The notes under the pieces are model-generated. The model searched no databases, was not told the origin of the DNA, and worked only from the letters and a program-made list of their open reading frames with translations. The position numbers and the translations under genes were made by a program. Positions 24,938-33,557 of a DNA stretch of 64,000 bases are shown here, piece after piece; the first letter of the stretch is position 1; each line of letters starts with the position of its first letter. Source of the DNA: Bog-159 sp963785255 (GTDB taxonomy: Bacteria; Acidobacteriota; Terriglobia; Bryobacterales; Bryobacteraceae); the NCBI GenBank assembly GCA_963785255.1, contig CAWAUR010000013.1, positions 868,001 through 932,000 of the forward strand, written 5' to 3'.

Positions 24938-25228
24938 TCATTGCTGTATGATCCGCCGCTCGCCTTCAAGACGGGAGAGGCGGTTATCCAGTTCGGCGAA
25001 CCTGGCCAGCATCTCGGAGTGGTTCTTTTCCAATAGGACCCTAAGATCCCCGAACTCGGCGCGCAGTTCGGCATGGGACGCGCGTATCTCCGCCCGCAGT
25101 AGCTCTTTCAGGTCGGACGTGCGCACGTCCGCGTGGCGGTTTTGGGAAAACACGCCGAGCACCACCACCAGCAGCATGGTTACGGGGCTGACGATCAAGG
25201 CAATCAATTGGAGCAGTTCAGGTTTCAC
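24938..25228 (-). CDS. Small membrane-anchored coiled-coil protein
   Basis: 96 aa. N-terminal transmembrane helix (about res 6-27, LIALIVSPVTMLLVVVLGVF) followed by a charged helix (LKELLRAEIRASHAELRAEF ... ELDNRLSRLEGE) predicted as coiled coil. Small proteins of this architecture are widespread in Acidobacteriota, with no assigned role. Divergent from the DUF3047 gene. Confidence 0.65.
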   Translation of the reverse strand: MKPELLQLIALIVSPVTMLLVVVLGVFSQNRHADVRTSDLKELLRAEIRASHAELRAEFGDLRVLLEKNHSEMLARFAELDNRLSRLEGERRIIQQ

Positions 25229-25296
25229 GTCCTGGCATTAGTATGACAGATAAGCACGCCAAATGCACCCGCCGCGCGGAACGCCCAAATCATGCG

Positions 25297-25974
25297 ATGA
25301 TAAGCATTAACGGAGGGTCTTTGAAGCACGTTCTACTATTGTTCCTGATTTTGGCCGTAGCGACGTTGGCGGGCAATGCGCCGACTGCCCTAATCGTTCT
25401 CGATCCGCTGCACGCGCACGCCGGCCACCTGCCGGATGGCTGGCAAGTCAAAGTCAACCGCGGCACACCGGCCATCGCTACTGTGCAGGAAGGTAACAAT
25501 CACTATATCGATCTGAAGAGCCACGATTCGTCTTATGGCCTGGAACGCGAAGTAGACGTCGATCCCGCGCAAGCGCCGTATCTCACCTGGAAATGGAACG
25601 TCAAACAACTGCCTGTGGGCGGAGATTTCCGACGCGCCAAAACGGACGACCAGGCGGCCCAGGTGCTGGTAGCGTTCGCCGATAAGCGCGTCCTCACCTA
25701 CATTTGGGACACCACCGCTCCTGCGGGAACCATGGAAAGCGCCAGCTCGATTCCGCTGGTGCACATCTTCGCCGTGGTGTGCCGCTCCGGTCCGGCCGAG
25801 CTCAACCGCTGGCTGACCGAGAGCCGCAACCTGGCTGGCGATTACGAAAAGGCGTACGGCCATGCCGCGCCGCGCGTGAAGGGAATCCGGCTGCAAATTA
25901 ACACGCAGCATACGGGCACTTCGGCGGAAAGTTGTTTCTCCGAAGTGGCTTTCCGCAGCACCCCCCAAACATGA
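25297..25974 (+). CDS. DUF3047 family exported protein, first gene of sphingolipid operon
   Basis: About 225 aa. I use ATG 25297; a TTG at 25321 lies directly after GGAGGG and would start right at the signal peptide (LKHVLLLFLILAVATLAG), so it is a serious alternative. The mature region has the DUF3047 pattern: LPDGWQVKVNRGTP, YLTWKWNVKQLPVGGDFR, DDQAAQVLVAFADK, YIWDTTAPAGTMESAS, and a C-terminal VKGIRLQINTQHTGTSAES. The family is periplasmic and uncharacterised. The stop overlaps the epimerase start by 4 bp (ATGA), so it is part of the operon; its role there is unknown. Confidence 0.8.
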   Translation: MISINGGSLKHVLLLFLILAVATLAGNAPTALIVLDPLHAHAGHLPDGWQVKVNRGTPAIATVQEGNNHYIDLKSHDSSYGLEREVDVDPAQAPYLTWKWNVKQLPVGGDFRRAKTDDQAAQVLVAFADKRVLTYIWDTTAPAGTMESASSIPLVHIFAVVCRSGPAELNRWLTESRNLAGDYEKAYGHAAPRVKGIRLQINTQHTGTSAESCFSEVAFRSTPQT

Positions 25975-27023
25975 TCCTGGTGACCGGCGCCACCGGTTTC
26001 ATCGGAAGCCATCTGGTCGAACGATTGGCCGCGCAGGGCCGCTCCGTGCGGTGTCTCGTGAGGCGGCCGGCCGATCTGCCCGCTGGGGTCGAACAGGCAC
26101 AGGCCGATTTGGCGGCGGGAACCGGGCTCGCGGAAGCCTTGCGCGGCATCGACATTGTGATTCATCTCGCGGGCGTGACCAAGGCGCGCACGCCTGCGGA
26201 TTACGATCGAGGCAATGTGGTGGCCACCGCCAATGTGCTGCGGGCGGCGGGCGATGTCGAGCGATTCGTACACGTCAGCAGCCTGGCGGCGGCTGGTCCC
26301 AGCACCGCCCTGCGGCCGCTCACGGAAGCCGATGCGCCGCGGCCAATATCGCACTACGGACGCTCGAAGCTGGCCGGCGAGGAGGCTGTGCGGAAGTCTG
26401 GGATTGCTGAACGGAGCGTCATCGTGCGCCCGCCGGTGGTTTACGGACCGCGCGACCGCGATGTGTTGCAGGTTCTTAGCACGATATCCCACGGCTGGAT
26501 GGTCGAAGTGGGGCAGGCACTCTGCCTGCGGCGGCCTCGTAGGCCGCCTGTGGCTCGGTCAGATGACACGAAAATGGCGGCCTACGAGGCCGCCGCAGGC
26601 AGAGTGCCTGCCCCACGGCGCTTCAGCCATATTTATGTGGGAGACTTGGTGGATGGCCTTATCGCCGCCGCGGACTGCGCCTCCGCTGCCGGCCGGACTT
26701 TCTATCTTGCGGACCCAGCGCCGGTCTCGTGGGGTGAATTCGGCAGCACGGCCGCACGCCTGATGAACCGTCACGTCCGCACGCTGGAAATACCCGAGCA
26801 AGCGGCTTTCGCCCTGGGATGGTGCGCCGAAGCCTGGTCGCGCCTGTCCGGCAAGCCGGGCATCCTCTCGCGCGACAAGGTGCTTGAAGCCTGTTGCGAC
26901 GGCTGGGTCTGTGATCCTGACCGCGCGTGCCGCGAGCTGGGCTTTTGCGCCCGCATCAGCCTGGAAGAAGGGCTGCGGCGCACGCTCGCCTGGTACAAGG
27001 AGGCAGGGTGGCTGAAGTTCTGA
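25971..27023 (+). CDS. NAD-dependent epimerase/dehydratase, candidate ketosphinganine reductase (CerR-like), with palindromic insertion
   Basis: 350 aa, extended SDR. Rossmann motif GATGFIGSHLVERLA (res 6-20) and catalytic Y129-x3-K133 in HYGRSKLAGEE. In characterised bacterial ceramide pathways an SDR of this class (CerR) reduces 3-oxo-sphinganine, and the adjacent serine-palmitoyltransferase-like gene makes that assignment plausible. Residues about 180-216 are encoded by a perfect 41-bp inverted repeat pair (26509-26617) that stays in frame and adds a basic, Ala-Pro-Arg-rich loop between VEVG and RRFSHIYVGDLVDG. The start overlaps the upstream gene by 4 bp, and the 3' end overlaps the PAP2 gene by 16 bp. 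Confidence 0.82.
   Translation: MILVTGATGFIGSHLVERLAAQGRSVRCLVRRPADLPAGVEQAQADLAAGTGLAEALRGIDIVIHLAGVTKARTPADYDRGNVVATANVLRAAGDVERFVHVSSLAAAGPSTALRPLTEADAPRPISHYGRSKLAGEEAVRKSGIAERSVIVRPPVVYGPRDRDVLQVLSTISHGWMVEVGQALCLRRPRRPPVARSDDTKMAAYEAAAGRVPAPRRFSHIYVGDLVDGLIAAADCASAAGRTFYLADPAPVSWGEFGSTAARLMNRHVRTLEIPEQAAFALGWCAEAWSRLSGKPGILSRDKVLEACCDGWVCDPDRACRELGFCARISLEEGLRRTLAWYKEAGWLKF
26509..26617. repeat. In-frame palindromic element with perfect 41-bp inverted arms
   Basis: Arm 26509-26549 (GTGGGGCAGGCACTCTGCCT...GGCCGCC) and arm 26577-26617 are exact reverse complements around a 27-bp spacer. Each arm itself holds two hairpins, GGCAGGCACTCTGCCTGC and GGCGGCCTCGTAGGCCGCC. The same modules occur in intergenic copies at 6397, 36438 and 58088. 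Confidence 0.95.
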
Positions 27024-27886
27024 ACCTGCCAGACAGGCGCGGATTCTGGCCGGTGGATAAAGTGGTGCTGCCCTATTATGCCGCCGCTACCATCGCCATC
27101 CTGCTATTTTGGAATCGCCTGCCGCATCCCGGCTGGCTGTTCGCGTGGCATTTGGCCGCCATTGCCATAGCTCTGTGGGCGATTCGCGCCACGGGACGGG
27201 CAAGCTGGCTCTTTCACCACTGGTATCCGTTGCCCTACGTGGCGTGGTGCTATCGCGAGATGGCCGTGTTGTGGCCGAAGCTGCGCGGCTGGGAAGCCGA
27301 TGCTGCCTTAGCACGTCTCGATCACGCCTTCTGGGGCGTGAATCCCACCGTTTGGCTGGAACGAATTAGCTCGCCAATCCTCACCGAATACTTGGAGCTG
27401 GTTTACGCGCTGTTCGTGCCCGCCGTCCTGTTCATCGCTTACCTGCTGTGGCGGCGCGCGCGGTACGCCGAGTTCCGTTACTACGCATTTCTTATCGCGC
27501 TGGGGTTCCTGGTATCGTACGTGGGCTATGTATTGGTGCCCGCCCGCGGACCGCGCTTCTTCCTGCGCGGCCTGCAGACGATCAACCTTCGTGGCTTGTG
27601 GATCACCAGTGCGTTACAATCAACTCTTGACCGTCTGGAATCCACGGCTTGGGATTGTTTTCCCAGCGGCCACACCGAGCTCACCATCCTCGCGTGTTGG
27701 GGTAGCCGGCTGATCTCCAAGCGGCTATTCTGGATCTATTTCGCCTATACCTTGTCGATCATTTCTGCTACAGTTTATCTTCGATACCATTACACCATCG
27801 ACCTGCTGGCCGGAGCAGCCGTGGCCGGTTTTCTGGTGCTGTTCGCACCAAAGTTATACAGAATACTAGGAAAAGAGGCCGCTTAG
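27008..27886 (+). CDS. PAP2-superfamily membrane enzyme, AUR1/IPC-synthase-like
   Basis: 292 aa from a GTG at 27008 behind a perfect AAGGAGG at 26997-27003; overlaps the epimerase by 16 bp. About six transmembrane segments. The PAP2 catalytic motifs are PARGPRFF (about res 177), CFPSGHTEL (about 216) and the Y-L-R-Y-H-Y-T-I-D segment (about 258), with the catalytic His. This arrangement resembles the inositol-phosphorylceramide synthase (AUR1-like) subgroup. In this operon the likely job is transfer of a phospho-head-group to ceramide, or removal of phosphate from a sphingoid intermediate. Donor and product are not predictable from sequence. Confidence 0.8.
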   Translation: MAEVLNLPDRRGFWPVDKVVLPYYAAATIAILLFWNRLPHPGWLFAWHLAAIAIALWAIRATGRASWLFHHWYPLPYVAWCYREMAVLWPKLRGWEADAALARLDHAFWGVNPTVWLERISSPILTEYLELVYALFVPAVLFIAYLLWRRARYAEFRYYAFLIALGFLVSYVGYVLVPARGPRFFLRGLQTINLRGLWITSALQSTLDRLESTAWDCFPSGHTELTILACWGSRLISKRLFWIYFAYTLSIISATVYLRYHYTIDLLAGAAVAGFLVLFAPKLYRILGKEAA

Positions 27887-29002
27887 TTGGCAGACGTGGA
27901 AATCGTAGCGGTTAAGGATAAACAATTGTTAAAACAATTCGTGGACCTTCCGTACCGCTTGTACCGCCACCACCCCTACTGGGTGCCTCCCTTACGGATG
28001 GACCAAAAAGCGTTGTTGAACACGCAAAAGCATCCGTTCTACACGCATGCCGAGATGCAATGTTTCCTGGCTTTGCGGAACGGCGAGGTCTGCGCACGCG
28101 TAGCTGCTATCGTAGATCGCAACTACAACGAATTTCAGAAGGAAGATGCAGGTTTCTTCGGATTCTTCGAATCGGTGGACGATGTGGAGGTGGCGCGCGC
28201 GGTGATGCAAGCCGCGCGCCAATGGCTGCTGGAACGCGGTGTGAAGATCATTCGCGGTCCCATGAGTCCCTCCACCAATTACGAATGCGGCATGCTGGTG
28301 GAGGGTTTCGATTCGAGTCCGAATGTGATGATGCCGTACAATTCGCCCAGTTATCCGCGCATGCTGGAAGCCCTGGGCCTGCGGAAGGCCAAAGACTTGC
28401 TGGCTTACTGGTCGACCCCCAGCGAGGTGAATGGCGCCAAAGTGGAGCGTGTAGCGCGCCGCGCCGCCGGCCAGCAGAGTGTCGTGATTCGCACGATCGA
28501 CATGCGCAAGTTCGATAACGAAGTGCAAATGATCTGGCAGCTTTATAACGATACCTGGGCGCGCAACTGGGGATTCGTCCCCATGACGCGCGAGGAATTT
28601 CTGCACGAGGCCGCCCAGATGAAGATGATCCTGAAGCCGGAGTTGGTGCTGGTGGGCGAAGTGGAAGGCCGCGCCGTGGGTTTCGCCCTGGCCTTGCCCA
28701 ACATCAACCTGGCGCTCAAACACGCGGGCGGAAAATTGTTTCCACTGGGACTGTTCAAAATCCTGTATCATCAACGATTGATCAAAGAATTGCGCGTGAT
28801 TGCGCTAGGCGTCGTGGAGGAGTACCGCACCGTCGGGGTAGCCGCGGGCTTTTACGCCGAGCTGATTCGTAATGCCCGGCGGCTGGGTTATGGACTCAGC
28901 GAAATGTCCTGGATCTTGGAGGATAATGTTCTGATGAACCGGTCCCTGAAGACCATGGGCGCGAAAAAGTACAAAACGTACCGAATCTACGAATGGAATT
29001 GA
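27887..29002 (+). CDS. GNAT-like N-acyltransferase, candidate bacterial ceramide synthase
   Basis: 371 aa. TTG start at 27887 immediately after the upstream TAG, with an AGAGG site; a GTG at 27896 is possible. Contains the conserved blocks PYWVPPLRMDQKALLN, FYTHAEMQCFLALRNGE, GFFGFFESVDDVEVA, IRGPMSPSTNYECGMLVEGF and MMPYNSPSYPRMLEALGL, plus a C-terminal GNAT-like acyl-CoA region (VIALGVVEEYRTVGVAAGFY). Proteins with this profile occur beside serine-palmitoyltransferase genes, and a GNAT-type enzyme serves as ceramide synthase in Caulobacter. N-acylation of a sphingoid base is therefore the best inference; whether it is orthologous to bCerS needs alignment. Confidence 0.72.
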   Translation: MADVEIVAVKDKQLLKQFVDLPYRLYRHHPYWVPPLRMDQKALLNTQKHPFYTHAEMQCFLALRNGEVCARVAAIVDRNYNEFQKEDAGFFGFFESVDDVEVARAVMQAARQWLLERGVKIIRGPMSPSTNYECGMLVEGFDSSPNVMMPYNSPSYPRMLEALGLRKAKDLLAYWSTPSEVNGAKVERVARRAAGQQSVVIRTIDMRKFDNEVQMIWQLYNDTWARNWGFVPMTREEFLHEAAQMKMILKPELVLVGEVEGRAVGFALALPNINLALKHAGGKLFPLGLFKILYHQRLIKELRVIALGVVEEYRTVGVAAGFYAELIRNARRLGYGLSEMSWILEDNVLMNRSLKTMGAKKYKTYRIYEWN

Positions 29003-30258
29003 GAACGATGCGCAGCTCTTCAACTACCGTCACCCAGAGCCGAAAGGCCGGGACGAACCATACCCGGTCGACCGACCTTTTCGAAAAGTGCCGGAATTTC
29101 ACCCGTCCGGGCGATCTGCAGGCCGCCGGGCTGTACATGTACTTCGAAGTCTTCGGCGAACGCGAAGGCTGCGGGCCCGGCGAGGTTCGCATGGGCAACC
29201 GCAAGGTGCTCATGTTCGGCTCCAACGATTATCTGGACTTGATCTCGCATCCCAAGGTCAAGGAAGCCGCCGTGCAAGCCGTGCGGAAGTATGGCAGCGG
29301 ATGCAGCGGCTCGCGCCTGCTGAACGGCACGCTGGATGTGCACATCAAGTTGGAAGCCGAACTCGCGGCCTTCGTGCACAAGGAATCGGCCATCATTTTC
29401 GGCACCGGCTTTCAAGCTAATTACGCCAGCCTGGCGGCGCTCACCGAAAAGGGCGACGCACTGCTGTGCGATCACAATCTGCACGCCAGCCTGGTGGAGG
29501 GCGCGCTACGCTCCACGGCGCGCACCGTGCGCTTCCGCCACAACGATCTCGACCACCTGGAACGGTGTCTCGAAAACTGCCCGCCCGAGGAAGCCATCCT
29601 GATCGTTTCCGAAGGCGTGTTCAGCATGGAGGGCGATATCGCCGATCTGCGCGGCATCGTCAAGCTGGCCAAGCCTTATGGCGCGCGCGTTTATGTGGAC
29701 GAAGCACACGGCATCGGCGTGCTGGGAGCGACTGGCGCAGGCGCGGCCGAGCACCTGGGCGTGCTGGACGATATCGATATCGTGATGGGCACGTTCAGCA
29801 AGTCGTTGGCTTCGGTCGGCGGATTTGTGGCATCCAGCAAGGAAGTAGTCGATTACTTGAAGCATACCGCGCGGCCGTTCGTATTTTCGGCCAGTCTGCC
29901 GCCGGCTTCGGTGGCCGCCGTGGCGGCTGCACTGGACGTGATGCGCAAGGAGCCCGAGCGGCAGCAGCGCCTGTTGCATATCGCCTCGCGCCTGCGGGAC
30001 GAACTGCGGCTCTGCGGTTTTCCGGTGCTGGATGGCGAAACGGCCATCGTGCCGGTGGTGGTGGAGAACGAAATCGATCTCTGCCGTTTGTGCAAAGCGC
30101 TGCTTGAGGAAGGCATCTACATCAATCCGGTGCTGCGTCCGGCGGCCGCGCAGAATCTGTTGCGCATCTCGTGCACGGCGGCGCATACGGAGCGGCAGGT
30201 GGAGCGGCTGGTGGATACGCTGGAGCGGGTGGCCAAGCGGCTGGAGATCGAGTTCTAG
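28993..30258 (+). CDS. Serine palmitoyltransferase-like alpha-oxoamine synthase
   Basis: 421 aa, PLP fold-type I. Key motifs: GSNDYLDLISHPKV, YGSGCSGSRLLNGTLDVH (substrate and PLP contact), DEAHGIGVLG with D236 and H239, and Schiff-base lysine K270 in GTFSKSL. The C-terminal PAAAQNLLRISCTAAHTERQVE is typical of the family. Family members make 3-oxosphinganine (Spt), 8-amino-7-oxononanoate (BioF) or 2-amino-3-oxobutyrate (Kbl). No bio or tdh genes are nearby, and the operon carries CerR-like, acyltransferase and AUR1-like genes, so Spt is favoured. The N-terminus is longer than BioF. Start overlaps the upstream gene by 10 bp. Confidence 0.85.
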   Translation: MELRTMRSSSTTVTQSRKAGTNHTRSTDLFEKCRNFTRPGDLQAAGLYMYFEVFGEREGCGPGEVRMGNRKVLMFGSNDYLDLISHPKVKEAAVQAVRKYGSGCSGSRLLNGTLDVHIKLEAELAAFVHKESAIIFGTGFQANYASLAALTEKGDALLCDHNLHASLVEGALRSTARTVRFRHNDLDHLERCLENCPPEEAILIVSEGVFSMEGDIADLRGIVKLAKPYGARVYVDEAHGIGVLGATGAGAAEHLGVLDDIDIVMGTFSKSLASVGGFVASSKEVVDYLKHTARPFVFSASLPPASVAAVAAALDVMRKEPERQQRLLHIASRLRDELRLCGFPVLDGETAIVPVVVENEIDLCRLCKALLEEGIYINPVLRPAAAQNLLRISCTAAHTERQVERLVDTLERVAKRLEIEF

Positions 30259-30259
30259 T

Positions 30260-30283
30260 AGGACAGGCCTCCTGGCCTGTCTG
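30260..30283. repeat. Palindromic repeat GTAGGACAGGCC family
   Basis: GTAGGACAGGCCTCCTGGCC then TGTC, an imperfect palindrome directly after the Spt stop codon and at the 5' end of the degraded antitoxin. Same module as at 16894 and 59823. Confidence 0.75.
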
Positions 30284-30285
30284 CT

Positions 30286-30487
30286 CTCCGCGGGGCGCAT
30301 CTGCCCGGCGATTCACCCCCCTACCGAGCAACAGCGGCTGGTATCCGAGCTTGCGGCGAGCCTAAGCGCCGAACTAAATCCTCATCCACGCAGCCTTATG
30401 GAACTTGAAGGTCTTGGCCGCGAGGTGTGGCAGGGTGTGGACGTCCACCAGTATCTGCGTCAGGAACGTTCCTCGTGGGATGGGTAG
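30286..30487 (+). pseudogene. Degraded antitoxin-like gene (start lost)
   Basis: Open frame ending at 30487 with an antitoxin-like sequence: PPTEQQRLVSELAASLSAEL, then PRSLMELEGLGREVWQGVDVHQYLRQERSSWDG. The latter matches the C-terminal pattern (GREVW...VxxYxxxxRxxW) of small antitoxins paired with PIN toxins. No usual start codon or ribosome site remains; a palindromic repeat occupies the expected 5' end. It runs directly into a PIN remnant. Confidence 0.6.
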
Positions 30488-30859
30488 ACGCGTTACAGGG
30501 CGAGACGGTTGGCCTGGATACCGCGCCGTTAATTTATTTCATTGAGCAGAGTCCTGTGCGAGTCGAGAAGCTCCGGCCATTTTTCGCCGCGGCCGGGCGT
30601 GCGTGAAGACCTAACCCGCGCATAGGGAAATTCTGCTTCGTTCTCCCTTGTGCGGGTAATTCCGTTGGATCAACAGGCCGCGGAGGACGCGGCGCGGCTC
30701 CACGCGATCCATAACCTTTGCACACCCGACGCGATTCAACTGGCGACCGCCTTGCCGGAAACCTTAAGAACGCGCGCTGCTGCCCCCCTCGACGCGGGTT
30801 GGCTACCCGTCGCTTCGGCGCTCCGTCGAAGATTCCGCCGGGCTATGTGGCAAGTATGA
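30485..30859 (+). pseudogene. Degraded PIN-domain toxin (VapC-like)
   Basis: The 5' part encodes LDTAPLIYFIEQSPVRVEKLRPFFAAAGR, the N-terminal PIN motif with the first Asp. It stops near 30603, the middle of the domain is missing, and at 30650-30760 another frame encodes PLDQQAAEDAARLHAIHNL followed by TPDAIQLATAL, the C-terminal PIN motif with the conserved Asp. An internal deletion and frame changes have destroyed the gene. With the preceding fragment it is a dead toxin-antitoxin module. Confidence 0.7.
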
Positions 30860-30903
30860 TAAGTTAGCTGGCACGCTGCACGCGCCACCGAGCGCGTTCG
30901 CTC

Positions 30904-33174
30904 ATGATTGAGACTACCGAGCCGCGCCAGCCCCCCGCATCCCCTAGATTCGATCTGTTCCTGGTGAGCGTTGCCGGCCTGTTTCTGGAATTGGCTCTCA
31001 TCCGCTGGCTGCCGGCGCACATCCTGTTCCTGACGTTCTTCACCAACACGGTGCTGTTGGCGTCTTTCTTAGGTTTGTCGGTAGGTTGTATGGCGGCGCG
31101 GCACACCCGAACGTATCTGCCGGCTACTTGTGTCTGCCTGGTCATCCTGTTACTTGCCGGCCTTGGGATGGAGTGGTTCCGGCTCTCTCTGCAAGACATC
31201 ATCGACGTGGGCGGCAATAAATCGTCGCCGCAAGTGGTGTATTTCGGCGCCGAGGTCCGCGTCACGGATCTGGCCCGGTTCGTGGTTCCCATCGAATTCG
31301 TCGCCGGCGCCGTTTTTCTGGCGGTCGCTGCCGCCATGGCGGGGCTGGGGCAGGTGTTGGGACGCCGCTTCGCACGCGTGCCGAACGGCATCGAGGCGTA
31401 CACCATCAATATCGGTGGCAGCCTGTGCGGCGTGCTGCTATTCCAGGTTTTTTCGTGGTGGCTTTCGCCGGTATGGTGGTTTAGCGGGATCGCTGTGAGT
31501 CTCGCGTATTTCGTACTCCGAGATACACCGCGCAAATGGTGGGCGATCGCGTTCGCTGCCGCCGCCCCGCTAATTCTGCTTTTGCCGGAACACTTCGCCA
31601 TCGGCGTGGTTGCCAAGAAGTTTCCGGTGGAGTTATGGTCCCCGTATTACCGCATCAACTACGCGCCTGCCACGCGCGAAATCGCGGTGAATCTGATCGG
31701 CCACCAGACCATGGTCAGCCGCAACGATCCGTTCCCGGCATACGCGATCCCGTATCTATTGAACCGGGACGCGGGCCAGTCGCCGTTCCGCGACGTTCTC
31801 ATCATCGGCGCCGGTTCGGGCAACGACGTTAGCCGCGCGCTGCAGTGGGCCGCGCCGGACGCACGCATCGACGCCGTAGAGATCGACCCGGTGATTCTCA
31901 GCCTGGGCAAGCGCGACCATCCGGACCACCCGTACCAAGACCCGCGAGTTACAGCGCATGTGGGCGACGGACGTAACTTCCTGCGGTCCACGGATCGGCA
32001 ATACGACCTGATCGTATTCGCGCTCGTGGATTCGTTGGTGTTGCATAGCAGCGTGAGCAGCCTTCGGCTGGAGAGTTACCTGTTCACCAGACAGGCCATG
32101 GCGGACGTCGCGCGGCGGCTCAAGCCCGGCGGAATGTTTGTCACTTACAACTACTTCCGCCAAGGTTGGATCGTTTCCCGCCTGGCGAAAACTATCGAGA
32201 CCGCGTTTGGACGGCTGCCAATGGTTCTGACACTGCCTCCCCGCGACACGATCGCGGCCAATCAACGGGCCGAGGGATTCACGTTGTTGCTCTCGGGCGA
32301 GCGGGCGGGCGCCATCGAAGCGGCGTTTGCGCGCGACGGCCGGTATTCGGTTCCGTCCGGCGCGCCGCCAGGCGACTCGCTGCCGAACGGATTCAAAACC
32401 CACGGCGGCGCCGCCGCCGGTTTCCTGGATTTGAAGCCAGCCCGCGTCGAGCTTCCTGCCGATATGCGGGTCGCCGAAGATAGCTGGCCGTTCCTGTATC
32501 TGCGTGCGCCGGAGATTCCCGCGTTTTCCTGGCATGGGATTCTGGTGATGGCGCTGATCTCGCTCGCGGGGGTATGGTTTTTCGGCTGGCGCGGCACGGG
32601 ATCGGGCGGCGGCGAATTCAATTTGAATATAGCCGCGCTGCTGCTGGGCGCGGGTTTTATGCTGCTCGAAACGAAGGCGGTGGTGCACATGGCCCTGGTC
32701 TTCGGCAGCACTTGGACCGTCAACGCGGTTGTATTCGCCGCCGTGCTCATCATGATCGGCATCGCAAATTCCTGGATGCGCAGGCGACCGTCCGCCAAGC
32801 CTTGGATCTATTACGCGGGCCTGCTGGTGACGCTCGCGCTCAACGCCGCCATGCCGCTCGACATTTTTCTGGGCCTGCCGGAAACAGTCCAAGGCCTAGC
32901 CGCCGGAGGACTGGCGTTGTCGCCAGTATTCTTTGCGGGCGCGATCTTCGCGATCTTGCTGCGCAACGCCAAGCGGCCGGAGCAGGCTCTCGCCTTTAAC
33001 ACGGCGGGCGCGCTCATCGGCGGATTTACCGAGAATGTGTCGCTTCTTGTTGGATTCAACTACCTCATGCTAGTCGCCGCCGCCATTTATTGTGCGTCTT
33101 GGGTGTTCACAAAAAGATCTCTCAGCCGGACCGCGGCAAGCCGGCCCGTCGTAGGCGCCGCCGCAGGGGGTTGA
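30904..33174 (+). CDS. Membrane-embedded spermidine-synthase-like protein
   Basis: 756 aa. The N-terminal ~225 residues form about seven transmembrane helices. A Rossmann methyltransferase/aminopropyltransferase-like domain follows (about 295-480), with IIGAGSGNDVSRAL (SAM-type glycine loop), DAVEIDPVILSLGK (acidic ligand), VGDGRNFLR and QYDLIVFALVDSLVLHSSVSS, then another cluster of about six helices (535-745). Such proteins are annotated as spermidine synthases, but the GGGEG motif is changed to GAGSGND and the active-site region differs, so polyamine synthesis is doubtful. Substrate unknown; possibly a membrane-associated transferase. Confidence 0.75.
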   Translation: MIETTEPRQPPASPRFDLFLVSVAGLFLELALIRWLPAHILFLTFFTNTVLLASFLGLSVGCMAARHTRTYLPATCVCLVILLLAGLGMEWFRLSLQDIIDVGGNKSSPQVVYFGAEVRVTDLARFVVPIEFVAGAVFLAVAAAMAGLGQVLGRRFARVPNGIEAYTINIGGSLCGVLLFQVFSWWLSPVWWFSGIAVSLAYFVLRDTPRKWWAIAFAAAAPLILLLPEHFAIGVVAKKFPVELWSPYYRINYAPATREIAVNLIGHQTMVSRNDPFPAYAIPYLLNRDAGQSPFRDVLIIGAGSGNDVSRALQWAAPDARIDAVEIDPVILSLGKRDHPDHPYQDPRVTAHVGDGRNFLRSTDRQYDLIVFALVDSLVLHSSVSSLRLESYLFTRQAMADVARRLKPGGMFVTYNYFRQGWIVSRLAKTIETAFGRLPMVLTLPPRDTIAANQRAEGFTLLLSGERAGAIEAAFARDGRYSVPSGAPPGDSLPNGFKTHGGAAAGFLDLKPARVELPADMRVAEDSWPFLYLRAPEIPAFSWHGILVMALISLAGVWFFGWRGTGSGGGEFNLNIAALLLGAGFMLLETKAVVHMALVFGSTWTVNAVVFAAVLIMIGIANSWMRRRPSAKPWIYYAGLLVTLALNAAMPLDIFLGLPETVQGLAAGGLALSPVFFAGAIFAILLRNAKRPEQALAFNTAGALIGGFTENVSLLVGFNYLMLVAAAIYCASWVFTKRSLSRTAASRPVVGAAAGG

Positions 33175-33557
33175 CCGCACCAAGTCGGCGGTTTTGGACA
33201 TTGGCGAGCCTGTCCGAATGCAGCGCCAAGGCCGAGCGACCCATTGAGGCATGATGTAGATGAAGAGCCCAAACGACCACTGAAGAACGGTGGGCGAATC
33301 GAACACGTTACCGCCGGACTCGCGGAGGAACGCTGCAAGGACCGCGAGAAGTTCAATGACAGCCGGAAGATTCGTTACTCTGTGGCTGGAAGGCTCGTGG
33401 GGAATGTCTGCAAGAAGCTCGGGGAACGCGGCCAGCCTGACGCTGGGCGTAGCCGCTCCCACACCCTCACGGCCGCGGATGCACGCAGATAAAGCCAAAC
33501 AGCACCAGACGCACGGGGTTATCCGTGTGCATCTGCGTCCATCTGTGGCTAAATGCG
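33175..33557. other. Intergenic region without a recognisable gene
   Basis: Between the spermidine-synthase-like and STAS genes. The only structured content is a pair of facing CAGATNNACACAGAT-type repeats at about 33475-33555 (GATGCACGCAGATAA and the inverse ATCCGTGTGCATCTGCGTCC). Open frames here have no family resemblance and are treated as noise. Confidence 0.6.

Noticed and set aside
33070..33498. A 142-residue minus-strand frame after the spermidine-synthase-like gene.
   Set aside because: It overlaps the 3' end of that gene, has no ribosome site and shows no recognisable family; treated as a chance frame.
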